This document shows, piece after piece, positions 1-10,300 of a stretch of 64,000 bases of DNA. The notes beneath the pieces were generated by a model. It did no database searches. It was given only the letters and a program-made list of their open reading frames with translations, and was not told the origin of the DNA. The translations under genes were made by a program, and so were the position numbers. Numbering within the stretch: position 1 is the first letter of the stretch; each line of letters starts with the position of its first letter. Source of the stretch: Alphaproteobacteria bacterium (GTDB lineage Bacteria; Pseudomonadota; Alphaproteobacteria; Micropepsales; Micropepsaceae); NCBI GenBank assembly GCA_024236055.1, contig JACKLF010000003.1, positions 248,001 through 312,000 on the forward strand, read 5' to 3'.

Positions 1-465
1 GAGCCGGGACAGGGCCTGGAAAGCGTAGGGCACAGGGTTCTGGTTTACAGGGATCTGGTGGCGTTGACCGTCAATCCGGATGTCCGCACGCCCACGCGGG
101 CGCTCGACATTCACCTGACCGGCAACATGGAACGGTTCATGTGGGGTTTTGATGGATTGAAGTTCAGTGAAACCACGCAGCCCTACAGCTTTGAAAAAGA
201 TGAGCGCGTTCGGGTGACGCTCATCAATGACACGATGATGGCGCACCCCATTCACCTGCATGGCCACTTTTTCGAACTTACGCATGCACCCAACGGGTTT
301 GGTCCGCGCAAACATACCGTCATTGTATTACCCGGCGGCAAGGTCGCATGGGATTTCACCGCCGAACCGGGCGATTGGGCCTTCCATTGCCATATGCTTT
401 ACCACATGCACGCTGGCATGTTTCAAGTCTTCAGTGTCCGCCCCGTTGAAGGAGCGGCCACATGA
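1..465 (+). CDS. copA: Multicopper oxidase CopA, C-terminal part (5' end outside window)
   Basis: This is the last ~154 residues of a periplasmic multicopper oxidase of the CopA/PcoA copper-resistance family, which oxidises Cu(I) and binds copper in the periplasm. The open frame runs in from the left edge without a start; the first internal ATG-like codon near 58 is inside the domain, not a start. Two copper-ligand segments are visible: HPIHLHGHF (about 244-270) and HCHMLYHMHAGM (about 388-423), the latter giving the His-Cys-His, His and Met ligands of the type 1/type 3 centres. The stop overlaps the copB start in an ATGA, so the two genes are translationally coupled. The family call is firm from the ligand motifs; the missing N-terminus (Tat signal, Met-rich part) cannot be judged. 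Confidence 0.93.
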   Translation, partial: EPGQGLESVGHRVLVYRDLVALTVNPDVRTPTRALDIHLTGNMERFMWGFDGLKFSETTQPYSFEKDERVRVTLINDTMMAHPIHLHGHFFELTHAPNGFGPRKHTVIVLPGGKVAWDFTAEPGDWAFHCHMLYHMHAGMFQVFSVRPVEGAAT

Positions 466-1397
466 GATATGCCATTTTTCTTGGGCTCATTCCCTTGGCG
501 CTCTCGGCAACAGCACAGCCGATGGATCATTCGGCCATGCCGGGAATGGATATGCCGACAGCCCAATCGCCAGAGGCTGGTATGAAGATGCCAGAGGCTC
601 CGGGGCATGACAGGCATGGCGCGTCCGGGCACGTCATGCCAGCGACGGGTGAAACCGCAATCCCGCATGACCCGCCGCCACCGCCGCCACGGGATCATGC
701 TGCGGATCAATATTTCCCGTCCGCGGAAATGGCGAAAGCGCGCGATCGTTTGCGGCACGACAACGGCGGTGCAAGTTTTTCAAAGGTGATGCTGAATCTG
801 GCCGAGTATCAAATCAGGAACGGCGCAGATGGTTATCGCTGGGAAGGTCAGGCCTGGTACGGCGGAGACATTGATCGCTTCGTTCTCAAGAGCGAGGGAG
901 AGGCGACAAATGGTGAAGGTGTCGAATCCGCCGAACTTCAGGCACTTTTCTCACGTGCCATCGGCGCTTACACCGATGTGCAAGCCGGCATCCGTCAGGA
1001 TTTCAACCCGCAGAATCGCACATATGCGACAGTGGGGTTTGAATCGCTTCTGCCCTATTGGTTTGATGTCGAAGGGGCGATCTTCCTGTCGAACAAGGGG
1101 GAATTTCTGGGTCGGCTTGAAGGCACCTACGATCTCATGATTACCAACCGCCTCGTGTTGCAGCCCAGGGCAGAACTCAATTTCGCCGCCCAAGACACAC
1201 GGGATACGCGCACCGGGTCCGGCCTGTCCAACGCCGAACTTGGTCTGCGGCTGCGCTATGAAATCACGCGCGAAATTGCGCCTTACATAGGTGTCTCATG
1301 GGATCGTCAGGTCGGCCAGACCGCAAACTATGCGCGCGCCATGGGAAAATCCCCCGAGGCAACAAGCATCGTGTTTGGCATCCATTCGTTTTTTTAA
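462..1397 (+). CDS. copB: Copper resistance outer-membrane protein CopB
   Basis: A 311-residue protein of the CopB/PcoB family, an outer-membrane beta-barrel partner of CopA. It starts with an ATG inside the copA stop codon (ATGA). A signal peptide occupies the first ~18 residues, followed by a Met/His-rich segment (MDHSAMPGMDMP and later HGASGHVMP) typical of periplasmic copper-binding linkers. From about residue 85 the barrel domain carries the family pattern: DGYRWEGQAWYGGD, then alternating beta-strands, ending in phenylalanine as usual for outer-membrane proteins. Length fits the family. The copA-copB order is the usual one. Confidence 0.93.
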   Translation: MRYAIFLGLIPLALSATAQPMDHSAMPGMDMPTAQSPEAGMKMPEAPGHDRHGASGHVMPATGETAIPHDPPPPPPRDHAADQYFPSAEMAKARDRLRHDNGGASFSKVMLNLAEYQIRNGADGYRWEGQAWYGGDIDRFVLKSEGEATNGEGVESAELQALFSRAIGAYTDVQAGIRQDFNPQNRTYATVGFESLLPYWFDVEGAIFLSNKGEFLGRLEGTYDLMITNRLVLQPRAELNFAAQDTRDTRTGSGLSNAELGLRLRYEITREIAPYIGVSWDRQVGQTANYARAMGKSPEATSIVFGIHSFF

Positions 1398-1527
1398 ACT
1401 CGCTGCCTGTTCTGAACGAGGACGCAACAGAGGAATGCCTTCAAAAAGGAACTCAAGCTTAACTGGACCGTTAGAACATCGTTACAGCCTCCATGGAAAT
1501 ACACAGCTTCAACCGGGTGAGGATTGA

Positions 1528-2019
1528 ATGTCCTACGCAAGATTCGCAGCAATGATCGTGGTTTCCACATTGGTCATGTTCGGGCTGATGTATCTGAACA
1601 CCTATGCAGTGGACCATATCTGGTTCAGCCAGACGCGCGCCTGGATGGCGCTTGTGATGGGGGCCACGATGGCTGTCATCATGCTCGGCTTCATGTGGGG
1701 CATGTACAGGGACACCCGCATCAACCTAGCGGTCATTGGTGCCAGCATCGTGATTTTCGCGCTGTCTCTTTGGTTGGTGCGCAGCCAAGAGACTGTCGGT
1801 GATGTGTCCTACATGAAGGCCATGATCCCACACCACTCTATCGCAATCATGACAAGCGAAAGGTCGCACATCAAAGATCCGCGTGTTCGCAAACTTGCGG
1901 ACGGGATCATTCAGGCGCAGGTGCGCGAGATCGGGGAGATGGAGCAGTTGATCGCCGATCTGGAGAAGCACCCACCTGCGGCTGATGCGCAAGACCTGCC
2001 GCCTTACGACCGGCACTAG
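1528..2019 (+). CDS. DUF305-domain membrane protein
   Basis: A 163-residue protein with three or four hydrophobic segments (about residues 5-27, 38-60 and 66-84) followed by a C-terminal DUF305/ferritin-like helical domain. The domain is marked by YMKAMIPHHSIAIMTSE and, further on, RVRKLADGIIQAQVREI; the paired histidines and Met residues are the suspected metal ligands. DUF305 proteins are common next to copper and silver resistance genes but their biochemical role is not settled. ATG at 1528 follows GTGAGGA. It lies 130 nt after copB, so it may share its transcript or have its own promoter. Confidence 0.85.
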   Translation: MSYARFAAMIVVSTLVMFGLMYLNTYAVDHIWFSQTRAWMALVMGATMAVIMLGFMWGMYRDTRINLAVIGASIVIFALSLWLVRSQETVGDVSYMKAMIPHHSIAIMTSERSHIKDPRVRKLADGIIQAQVREIGEMEQLIADLEKHPPAADAQDLPPYDRH

Positions 2020-2076
2020 TGGGAGGCAGATATCAGTGATCGTCTATGCTGGAACCTGCGGGCGTTTTCGCGCAGA

Positions 2077-2352
2077 TCATTTGCCCGTCCGGCTAAGCAC
2101 TTCCATCAATTCGCTGATTTTTTTGCGTTGTTCTGATTTGTTACCCGACGCCACGGCATGTTCGACACAGGTTGCAACATGATCGCGCAGCACTTCTTCT
2201 TCGACCCGGCGCAAGGCAGCCCGGGCGGCAGTAATCTGCGTTACCACATCGATGCAGTAGCGGTCTTCCTCCAGCATTTTGCTGATCCCGCGGATCTGGC
2301 CTTCAATTCTGTTCAACCGTTTGAGGGCGGAGGTCTTGATGTCGTTGCGCAT
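2077..2352 (-). CDS. csoR: CsoR/FrmR-family metal-sensing repressor
   Basis: A 91-residue all-helical DNA-binding protein of the CsoR/RcnR/FrmR family (DUF156). The family signature is clear: RLNRIEGQIRGISKMLEE, then Cys33, His58 and Cys62 in the order expected for the Cu(I) site of CsoR. The frame stays open far upstream, but homology begins at MRNDIKTSALKRL, so the ATG at 2352 is the start. It diverges from the P-ATPase at 2398, with a palindrome between them. In the known mechanism the tetramer releases DNA on binding Cu(I), so it most likely represses the ATPase and itself. Copper is favoured over Ni or formaldehyde from the ligand set and context. Confidence 0.9.
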   Translation of the reverse strand: MRNDIKTSALKRLNRIEGQIRGISKMLEEDRYCIDVVTQITAARAALRRVEEEVLRDHVATCVEHAVASGNKSEQRKKISELMEVLSRTGK

Positions 2353-2359
2353 GGAGCCT

Positions 2360-2380
2360 ATATACCCCCATAGGGTATAT
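2360..2380. promoter_or_regulatory. Palindromic operator between csoR and the copper ATPase
   Basis: Perfect 8-bp arms ATATACCC and GGGTATAT are separated by CCATA. The G/C run flanked by A/T-rich ends is the architecture of CsoR-family operators. The site is 7 nt upstream of the csoR start and 17 nt upstream of the ATPase start, and its right arm runs into TATATAAC, a plausible -10, so binding would block transcription both ways. Confidence 0.75.
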
Positions 2381-2397
2381 AACGCAAGAGGCACATA

Positions 2398-4746
2398 ATG
2401 CCGGACAGTGATCACTCTCATGGCCATTGCTGCGGCGACGCGGCGAAGTCCTCCCAGACAGTCCGGGACCCGGTTTGCGGCATGGCGGTAGATCCGGCGG
2501 CGACATCGCATCAGCATAGGCATGACGGCAAGCGCTACTATTTCTGCTCTGCGGGATGCCTGGCGAAATTTTCTGCCGACCCGGACAGATATTTGAACGG
2601 CGCACTCCCTGCCGCGCCGCCAGCCGCCGAAGGGACGACCTACACCTGCCCGATGCATCCCGAAATTCGCCAGATCGGTCCGGGCAGTTGTCCCATCTGC
2701 GGAATGGCGCTGGAACCGCTTGAAATCACCAGCGCGCCACAGGCCAATCCCGAACTTGCGGACATGACGCGCAGATTCTGGGTTGGGTTGTTGCTGGCCC
2801 TTCCCGTATTCATTCTGGAAATGGGCGGCCACTTGTTCTCCATGGGGCATATCGTCGATCCGGCATACAGCCAGTGGATTCAGTTGGCCTTGGCAACGCC
2901 AGTGGTTGTGTGGGCAGGCGCGCCCTTCTTTGTGCGCGGATGGCGATCGCTGATTACCCGCAACCTGAACATGTTCACGCTGATCGCGCTGGGCACTGGC
3001 GTGGCATGGCTTTACAGTCTGGTGGCAACCCTGGCACCACAGATATTCCCACCCACCATGCAATCTGCGGACGGCAATGTGCCGGTCTATTTCGAAGCGG
3101 CCGCCGTGATCACCGTGCTGGTGCTGTTGGGGCAGGTACTGGAATTGCGCGCCCGCGATAAGACATCCGGTGCCATCCGCGCCCTGCTGGACCTGGCTCC
3201 CAAGACCGCACGGCGCATTCGTTCTGATGGCAGCGAAGAAGAAGTCCCGCTGACCGAGATCGAGATTGGCGACCGCCTGCGGGTGCGCCCCGGCGAGAAA
3301 ATCCCGGTGGATGGCAAGGCCGTCGAGGGGCGCTCCTCCATCGATGAATCAATGGTAACCGGGGAATCCATGCCGGTCACAAAGGCGGCTGGCGACGCGG
3401 TGATCAGCGGCACCATCAACACGTCGGGCGCACTGGTGATCGAGGCTGAAAAAGTCGGCAAAGACACGCTGCTCGCACGTATCGTGCAAATGATCGCGCA
3501 GGCACAGCGCAGCCGCGCGCCCATTCAGCGGCTGGCTGACCGCGTTGCCTCGTGGTTCGTGCCGCTTGTCATTGCGGTCGCGCTGGCGGCTTTCGCGGCC
3601 TGGATGCTGTTTGGCCCGGCCCCAAGGATGGCCCATGCGCTGATCGCGGCGGTGGCCGTTCTGATCATTGCCTGTCCCTGTGCGCTGGGGCTGGCCACGC
3701 CCATGTCGATCATGGTGGGGGTGGGCCGCGGCGCGCAGCTTGGCATTCTGGTCAAGAATGCCGATGCGCTGGAACGGCTGGAACGTGTGGACACGCTGGT
3801 CGTCGACAAAACCGGCACGCTGACCCAGGGCAAGCCTTCGGTCGTTGCCATCGCGCCGTTTGGCGAAATATCAGAGACAGAGCTTCTGAGACTGGCGGCC
3901 GGGGTAGAACAGGCCAGTGAGCATCCCCTTGCAGCCGCGATCGTGGCGGCGGCAAAGGACCGCGATATCGCTCTACCTTCGACAAGCGATTTTGACTCGC
4001 CATCCGGCAAAGGTGCAACTGGAACCGTTGACGGCCGCAGCGTCGCGCTGGGCAATCAGACGCTGATGTCCCAGCTGGGAATCGACGTCACAGCTCTTCA
4101 AGACGAAGCCGAAAAGCTGCGGCAAGACGGCGCCACCGCCATTTTTGCAGCCATCGATGGTGCAGCCGCTGGCCTGTTCGCCATCGCCGATCCCATCAAG
4201 CAGACCACGGCTGCGGCATTGAAGGCCCTGACGGCGGACGGCATCCGCATTGTCATGCTGACAGGCGACAATCGCGCCACGGCCCAGGCCATCGCCAAGC
4301 GTCTGGACATCGCCGAAGTGGAAGCCGAAGTTCTGCCCGATCAGAAAAGCGCCGTGGTCGAACGGCTGAAGCGCGAGGGCCATATCGTTGCCATGGCCGG
4401 CGACGGCGTCAACGATGCCCCGGCGCTGGCCGCTGCGGATGTCGGCATTGCCATGGGCTCGGGCACTGACGTGGCCATCGAAAGCGCGGGGGTCACGCTG
4501 CTGCATGGCGACCTGACGGGCATTGTGCGGGCGCGCCATCTTTCGCGCGCCACCATGTCGAATATCCGGCAGAACCTGTTCTTTGCATTCATCTATAATT
4601 CGGCAGGTGTGCCGATTGCGGCAGGTATTCTTTATCCCGTCTTCGGCATCCTGCTGTCGCCAGTGATCGCGGCCGCCGCCATGGCCCTGTCTTCGGTCAG
4701 CGTGATCGCCAATGCCCTGCGCCTGCGTCTTATCAAAATTGATTGA
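2398..4746 (+). CDS. Cu(I)/Ag(I)-type P1B ATPase with YHS and heavy-metal-binding domains
   Basis: A 782-residue P-type ATPase that exports monovalent copper or silver from the cytoplasm. Domains in order: a His-rich start (HSHGHCCG); a YHS domain (about residues 22-63, DPVCGMAV and YYFCSAGCLAKF); a heavy-metal-binding domain (about 80-108, YTCPMHPE and CPICGMALEP); membrane helices; the actuator loop (MVTGESMPV); the transmembrane CPC metal site at Cys426-Cys428; phosphorylation Asp470 in DKTGT; HP motif (SEHPLAAA); TGDN and GDGVNDAPAL. It has no classical N-terminal HMA repeats, which places it with the CopB/SilP/ActP-like group. The ATG at 2398 follows AAGAGG. Divergent from csoR. Confidence 0.92.
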   Translation: MPDSDHSHGHCCGDAAKSSQTVRDPVCGMAVDPAATSHQHRHDGKRYYFCSAGCLAKFSADPDRYLNGALPAAPPAAEGTTYTCPMHPEIRQIGPGSCPICGMALEPLEITSAPQANPELADMTRRFWVGLLLALPVFILEMGGHLFSMGHIVDPAYSQWIQLALATPVVVWAGAPFFVRGWRSLITRNLNMFTLIALGTGVAWLYSLVATLAPQIFPPTMQSADGNVPVYFEAAAVITVLVLLGQVLELRARDKTSGAIRALLDLAPKTARRIRSDGSEEEVPLTEIEIGDRLRVRPGEKIPVDGKAVEGRSSIDESMVTGESMPVTKAAGDAVISGTINTSGALVIEAEKVGKDTLLARIVQMIAQAQRSRAPIQRLADRVASWFVPLVIAVALAAFAAWMLFGPAPRMAHALIAAVAVLIIACPCALGLATPMSIMVGVGRGAQLGILVKNADALERLERVDTLVVDKTGTLTQGKPSVVAIAPFGEISETELLRLAAGVEQASEHPLAAAIVAAAKDRDIALPSTSDFDSPSGKGATGTVDGRSVALGNQTLMSQLGIDVTALQDEAEKLRQDGATAIFAAIDGAAAGLFAIADPIKQTTAAALKALTADGIRIVMLTGDNRATAQAIAKRLDIAEVEAEVLPDQKSAVVERLKREGHIVAMAGDGVNDAPALAAADVGIAMGSGTDVAIESAGVTLLHGDLTGIVRARHLSRATMSNIRQNLFFAFIYNSAGVPIAAGILYPVFGILLSPVIAAAAMALSSVSVIANALRLRLIKID

Positions 4747-4843
4747 GCGCAAGGCTACATGAAGGAATCGCTGTTACATGTGGAAACAGGATGGGGACTA
4801 ACCTTTGTGTTCCGCTCACCCCTCCAGATTGGCTCCTTCATCC

Positions 4844-4873
4844 TTGATTGGCCCCGCACCTGTCTGTAGAATA
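4844..4873 (+). promoter_or_regulatory. Candidate sigma70-type promoter
   Basis: TTGATT (4844-4849) and TAGAAT (4868-4873) are 18 nt apart, ahead of the small secreted protein gene. Transcription would start about at the ATG at 4879, so either the message is leaderless or translation begins at the ATG at 4906. This is motif reading only. Confidence 0.35.
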
Positions 4874-4878
4874 GTTCC

Positions 4879-5256
4879 ATGCATGCTCGTTTTTTAACAC
4901 GGCAAATGATCGCATTTCTTCTCACGCTGGGCGTGTTTCTCAGCGGTGTTGGGCCGTCATGGACGATGCCTATCGCGGTGGACAATGCGCCGTCTGGCAT
5001 GACTGTGATGGCGGATATGCCGATGCCCTGTGCGGACATGATGCACAAGGGCGATCCCGGAAAGCAGGCGCCTGGAAAAACCCGCAATAATTCTTGTGCC
5101 GTTTGTACGGCATGTGCCGTCAATGTCGGCGCACCGCAAGGCTTCGTCGCCATAAACCTGCGGCAGAATGGTATGGCGTGTCCGGCATTGCAGGCCGCTC
5201 ACCTAGACGCCATAGCGACCCCTCCCGCATTTCGACCTCCCATTCTGCGCGCTTAA
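4879..5256 (+). CDS. Small secreted Met/Cys-rich protein of unknown function
   Basis: A 125-residue protein with an N-terminal hydrophobic signal (about residues 10-28), then a segment rich in Met and Cys (MTVMADMPMPCADMMHK) and a CAVCTACAV cluster. The pattern suggests periplasmic metal binding and resembles the short DUF2946-like proteins found in copper clusters, but no firm family assignment is possible by eye. ATG 4906 is an alternative start that would give a shorter, more typical signal peptide. It sits between the copper ATPase and the FixH-like gene in the same direction. Confidence 0.6.
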   Translation: MHARFLTRQMIAFLLTLGVFLSGVGPSWTMPIAVDNAPSGMTVMADMPMPCADMMHKGDPGKQAPGKTRNNSCAVCTACAVNVGAPQGFVAINLRQNGMACPALQAAHLDAIATPPAFRPPILRA

Positions 5257-5384
5257 AGACGTTCGCGCGCGCTAGGCGAGCATAGTCGCTGCGCCGGGCC
5301 CTGCGCTTTCTGCGCGCGCCCATATCACACTTCATTCCAATTCATTTATTCAGCCCCGCGCTTCCGTGCGGGCGGGAGAGATCC

Positions 5385-5840
5385 ATGTACGCCTATAAGA
5401 TCAAGAAACACATCGCTTGTGCCGCAATCACGACGCTGGCATGGGGCTGTTTGCCCACAGCTTTATATGCTGCGGGCATGGACATGCCAGCAAACAAGCC
5501 AGCGGCGGCAGTGACGGCCGGTTATCGATATGAGCTTGCAGGACCGATCAAGTCGAACAATGGCAAGAGCATTGTGCCGATCCGCCTGATGCGGAATGGC
5601 AAACCGGTTTCTGGAGCGGTCATCATTCAGCCGCGTGCCGACATGGGGCCCATGGGAATGGCTAGCATGACGGCACCAATCAAGGCTCTCGGTGAAAATC
5701 CGCCCGGCACGTACCGTTTCGAGATTGATAACGGTCCGATTTGGAACAAGCCGGATAGTTGGGCCCTTCACTTCTCTGCCAAGGTTCAAGGCGTCGTTCA
5801 GACCGTAAACGGAAGCCTTACCGTTACCCTTGTGCCCTGA
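5385..5840 (+). CDS. FixH/YtkA-like periplasmic protein
   Basis: A 151-residue exported protein. A signal peptide (about residues 1-30) precedes a short GMDMPANKP metal-type stretch and a single beta-sandwich domain of the FixH/YtkA kind (YRYELAGPIKSNNGKSIVPI, then PGTYRFEIDNG and WALHFSAKVQG). Such proteins often sit directly before cusB-like genes in sphingomonads and may carry copper in the periplasm; the role is inferred from location. The ATG at 5385 follows GGGAGAG. The cusB gene begins 67 nt downstream, so an operon with cusBA is likely. Confidence 0.72.
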   Translation: MYAYKIKKHIACAAITTLAWGCLPTALYAAGMDMPANKPAAAVTAGYRYELAGPIKSNNGKSIVPIRLMRNGKPVSGAVIIQPRADMGPMGMASMTAPIKALGENPPGTYRFEIDNGPIWNKPDSWALHFSAKVQGVVQTVNGSLTVTLVP

Positions 5841-5907
5841 CACCAATGTCATACGGCATTCGGAGCGCCGGCATGACAAACCGCGTGCGTCCAGAAAGAG
5901 ACATCTC

Positions 5908-7359
5908 ATGCAGATCACTCGTACGCAAACTATCCTGTTGGTCCTGATCGCAGTTGCGCTTGTCGCTGCTGGCGCAGGTGCAGGATATCTGTTCCGTTCG
6001 CAGGTAACGGAACAGCCACACCGCGCTGCATCTTCCAAACCACAGGGCGTGACAGAACCCGCGAGCAAAACGCCGCTTTACTATCAGGACCCTGATGGAA
6101 AACCTGATTATTCTGATGCGCCAAGGAAAACGGCCGATGGGCGTGATTACACGCCAGTTTATGCACAAGGCCCGGCATCAGCACAGGACAGGCCAGAAAC
6201 TGGCGATAAAAAGATCCTTTATTATCGCAATCCGATGGGCCTGCCCGATACATCGCCCACGCCCAAGAAAGACTCCATGGGGATGGACTATATCCCGGTT
6301 TACGCAAACCAGGATGAGGCGGGCGTGGTGAGTGTAAGCGCGGCACGCATGCAGATGCTGGGCGTCCGAACCGAACCGGCCCGGATGCACAAAGCCATCG
6401 GCAGATCAGTCCAAGCACCAGGAACAGTTCAGGTCGTCGAAAGCAATATCGCGGTTGTCACGACGAAGTTCGATGTGGTTGTCGAAAAATTACTTGTCTC
6501 CACCACGGGCACGCAAGTGCGCGCAGGTCAGCCGTTGGCGCGGGTATGGATCGATACGCCTGATACCATGATGCAGCGCGGACCGGATGTTGTCTCACGC
6601 CAGATAAACTTCGTGCTCGCGCTGCAAGACAAGGATGTTGCTACCATTAAACAGGCCGAAACCATCCTGCGGCAATACGGTATGCCAGAATCTGCGATTG
6701 CGGAAATCCGCCGTACCGGGCGTGCTGTCCGCGAAATCACGCTTGTCGCGCCGCGTTCCGGTATCATTCTGGATAAGCAGGCGCTGGAAGGCATGCGATT
6801 CAACACTGGCCAACCGCTGTTCAAAATTGCCGACCTGTCCAAAATCTGGGTCATCGCGAATGTTTCAGAGCAGGACATCGGCGCTGTCCGGCGGGGGCAG
6901 GCGGCGCACGTGTCGTTTGTGGCGTTCCCGGAACGCAGCTTCACCGGCAAGGTCGACTTTATCTATCCCACTTTGATGGCTGAAACCCGCACGGGACGGG
7001 TTCGGATCGTTCTTTCCAACAAGGATGGGCTATTGCGGGAATCCATGTATGCGTCGGTCGCAATTGATACCGCAGACGCTGTGGGCAATCCGGTCCTGAC
7101 CGTGCCGGATTCTGCAATCATTGATAGCGGTGCGTCTCAGGTGGTGCTGGTGGCCAAGGGCAAGGGCCGCTTTGAACCGCGCCCGGTTCAGATCGGTGCG
7201 CGCGGTGATGGCGTGGCGCAGATTCGCTCTGGTCTCAAGCCGGGCGAAGATGTGGTGATCGGCGCCAATTTTCTGATCAATGCAGAAAGTAATCTGCGGG
7301 CCGCGTTGCAGACTTTCAACGATGGCAAGGCGAAGAACGACACCGGAATGACCCCATGA
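5908..7359 (+). CDS. cusB: CusB-type RND periplasmic adaptor with two heavy-metal-binding domains
   Basis: A 483-residue membrane-fusion protein linking the inner-membrane CusA pump to an outer-membrane channel. ATG 5908 is chosen over an in-frame codon 26 residues upstream because it has AGAAAGAG ahead of it and starts a proper membrane anchor (residues 7-28). Two heavy-metal-binding domains follow (about 57-85 and 104-132). The second has Met ligands (NPMGLP, DSMGMDY); the first has lost them (DPDGKP, TADGRDY). The barrel-sandwich and beta-barrel domains occupy the rest (PRSGIILDK, GEDVVIGANFLINAES). The stop overlaps the cusA start in ATGA. No cusC-like gene follows, so it must borrow an outer-membrane channel. 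Confidence 0.9.
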   Translation: MQITRTQTILLVLIAVALVAAGAGAGYLFRSQVTEQPHRAASSKPQGVTEPASKTPLYYQDPDGKPDYSDAPRKTADGRDYTPVYAQGPASAQDRPETGDKKILYYRNPMGLPDTSPTPKKDSMGMDYIPVYANQDEAGVVSVSAARMQMLGVRTEPARMHKAIGRSVQAPGTVQVVESNIAVVTTKFDVVVEKLLVSTTGTQVRAGQPLARVWIDTPDTMMQRGPDVVSRQINFVLALQDKDVATIKQAETILRQYGMPESAIAEIRRTGRAVREITLVAPRSGIILDKQALEGMRFNTGQPLFKIADLSKIWVIANVSEQDIGAVRRGQAAHVSFVAFPERSFTGKVDFIYPTLMAETRTGRVRIVLSNKDGLLRESMYASVAIDTADAVGNPVLTVPDSAIIDSGASQVVLVAKGKGRFEPRPVQIGARGDGVAQIRSGLKPGEDVVIGANFLINAESNLRAALQTFNDGKAKNDTGMTP

Positions 7360-10300
7360 TCGCACGCCTCATCGAGCTTTCGGCCCGCAACAAGCTGGCT
7401 GTCCTGCTGCTGACCGCCACTCTGATAGCAGTAGGGGGCTGGGCGGTCATCAACACGCCGCTAGATGCCATTCCTGACCTCTCCGACCCACAGGTTATCG
7501 TCTACACTGAGTATACCGGTCAGGCGCCACAAGTCGTCGAGGACCAGGTCACCTATCCACTCACCACAGCGCTTCTTGCGGTGCCGAAATCCAAGGTCGT
7601 GCGCGGCTTTTCATTTTTCGGTGTCTCGTTCGTCTATGTCGTGTTCGAGGACGGCACCGACATTTACTGGGCTCGAAGCCGTGTTCTGGAATATCTGAAC
7701 TTCGCCCAGAAGAGTCTGCCCGTGGGCGTGACGCCCTCTCTGGGACCAGACGCAACCGGCGTGGGTTGGGTGTTTGAGTATGCCGTGGTCGGGGCCCAGC
7801 GTACGCTTGCCGAATTGCGCAGCATCCAAGACTGGTTCATCCGATTTCAGCTTACCGAAGCTGACGGCGTGGCAGAAGTCGCCAGCGTTGGCGGCTTTGT
7901 AAAACAGTATCAGGTGGTGGTCGACCCCAACAAGCTGCGAAGCTTCGCTATACCTCTGTCCACGGTCACAAACGCCATTCGCGCCAGTAACGCCGATGTG
8001 GGTGGCAGCACGATCGAGATGAGCGAACGCGAATATATGGTGCGCGGTCGTGGCTATCTAAAAGACGCCGCAGACCTAGAGAACATTGTTCTCAAAAGCG
8101 CTGGCGGTACGCCCGTTCTCGTTAAAGACATCGCCCGCGTGGAATTGGGACCGGCGAGCCGCCGTGGTTTGGCTGAGCTCAACGGTCAGGGCGAGGTTGC
8201 CGCCGGGATCGTCCTGCAACGGGACGGCGAGAATGCCCTCAACGTCATCAAAAGCGTTAAACAGAAGATAGCCGAGATTGCCGACAGCCTGCCGAAAGGC
8301 GTTTCGATTCAGACTGTCTACGACCGCTCGGACCTCATATATCGCGCCATTGAGACCCTTAATCGCACCCTGATAGAGGAAGCTATTATCATTGCGTTGG
8401 TCTGCATGGTCTTCCTGCTTCATGTCCGCAGTGCCCTTGTCGCCATTATCATGCTGCCGGTTGGGGTTTTGATGGCATTCATCGTCATGCACGCCATGGG
8501 CATAACGGCGAACATCATGAGCCTGGGAGGGATTGCAATATCGGCCGGTGCAATGGTGGACGCAGCGATCGTGATGATCGAAAACGCCCACAAGCGACTG
8601 GAACGGGCCGGTCCCGAAGAGCACCGCGTTGAAATTCTCATCAAGGCGGCGCGGGAGGTGGGTCCCGCCCTGTTCTTCAGCCTTCTGGTTATCACCGTCT
8701 CATTCCTTCCTGTCTTTACGCTGGAGGGGCAAGAGGGTCGGCTTTTCAAACCTCTCGTTTATACGCATACATTCGCGCTTGCGGCGGCAGCTCTGCTGTC
8801 AGTGACACTTGTTCCGGTTCTGATGATCCTGTTCGTGCGGGGCAGGATTTTGCCCGAACGAAAGAACCCGATAAATCGCGCACTGATATGGGTGTATCGG
8901 CCGGTCATCGATAAAGTATTGCGACACCCTAAACTGACCATCGTCGGCGCCCTTCTTGTGCTTGCAATTTCTGTCTATCCCGTCACGCGGATTGGTAGCG
9001 AATTCATGCCCACGTTGAATGAAGGCACGCTGCTTTACATGCCGGTCAGCCTGCCCAGCATGTCGATTACCAAGGCTGGAGAGCTGATCCAGCTGCAGGA
9101 CAGGATCATCAAAAACTTTTCAGAAGTGGAATCGGTATTCGGCAAAGCTGGACGCGCAGAAACGGCCACCGATCCCGCTCCCATAGAGATGTTCGAGACG
9201 ATCATCAATCTCAAGCCTCAGGAAACCTGGCCCGAAGGCATGACGATTGACAAGCTGATCGCCGATATGAATCAGGCCCTGCTGTTCCCCGGCGTCAGCA
9301 ATGCCTGGACCATGCCGATCAAGGCCCGCATCGACATGCTGTCAACCGGCATTCGAACCCCCGTTGGGGTCAAGGTCTATGGTCCAGACCTAAACCAGAT
9401 CGATCGTCTTTCCAGAAAAATCGAGGCTGTGGTGCGCAAGGTACCTGGAACGACCAGTGCTTTTGCGGAGCGGGTTTTGGGGGGATATTATCTCGACATC
9501 GAGCCGGATCGCATCGCGCTTGCCCGTTACGGTCTCGCAATCGACGATGTCCAGAAAGTTGTTCGCACCGCGTTGGGCGGCGAGAATGTTACCGAAACCG
9601 TTGAGGGGCGCGAGCGCTATGGCGTCATTGTGCGCTATCCGCGCGATTTTCGCGACGATCCCGGTGCCATCGCCCGCGATGTTCTGGTAAACGGGCCTGA
9701 CGGCACGGCGATTCCGCTGGGGCAGGTGGCATCTGTCCGCATCGTCCCGGGCCCGCCTTCCGTTCGCACGGAAAATGCCCAGCTCGTCAGCTATGTCTAT
9801 GTCGATATGCAGGGGCGCGATCTGGGTGGCTATGTCAATGAAGCCCGAAAGGCCGTCGCCGATCAGGTGGCAATGCCGCCCGGCTACCATATCGAATGGA
9901 GCGGGCAATTTGAGTATCTGCAGCGCGCAACCGAGCGCCTCAAAATGGTCATCCCGGTGACGCTTCTGGTGATATTTCTGCTGCTCTACATGAACTTTCG
10001 ACGGCTGACAGAGACCTTTATCGTCATGCTGTCAGTCCCCTTCGCGCTGACCGGCGGATTCTGGTTGATGTACTTCATGGGCTTCAACATGAGTGTCGCG
10101 GTCGCTGTTGGCTTCATCGCTTTGGCGGGTGTTGCTGCTGAGACCGGCGTCGTCATGCTGATCTATCTGGACAATGCGTTGGCCGAGGCCATTGCCCAAT
10201 GCAAAAAGGACGGCCGGACGTTCACTGCGCGCGAGCTTTATAACGCGATTATCGAAGGAGCCGTCGAACGGGTACGCCCCAAAATGATGACGGTTGTCGC

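Noticed and set aside
2353..3063. Long open upstream extension of csoR on the minus strand
   Set aside because: It overlaps the 5' third of the divergent P-ATPase gene and shows no protein pattern; CsoR homology starts at the ATG at 2352.
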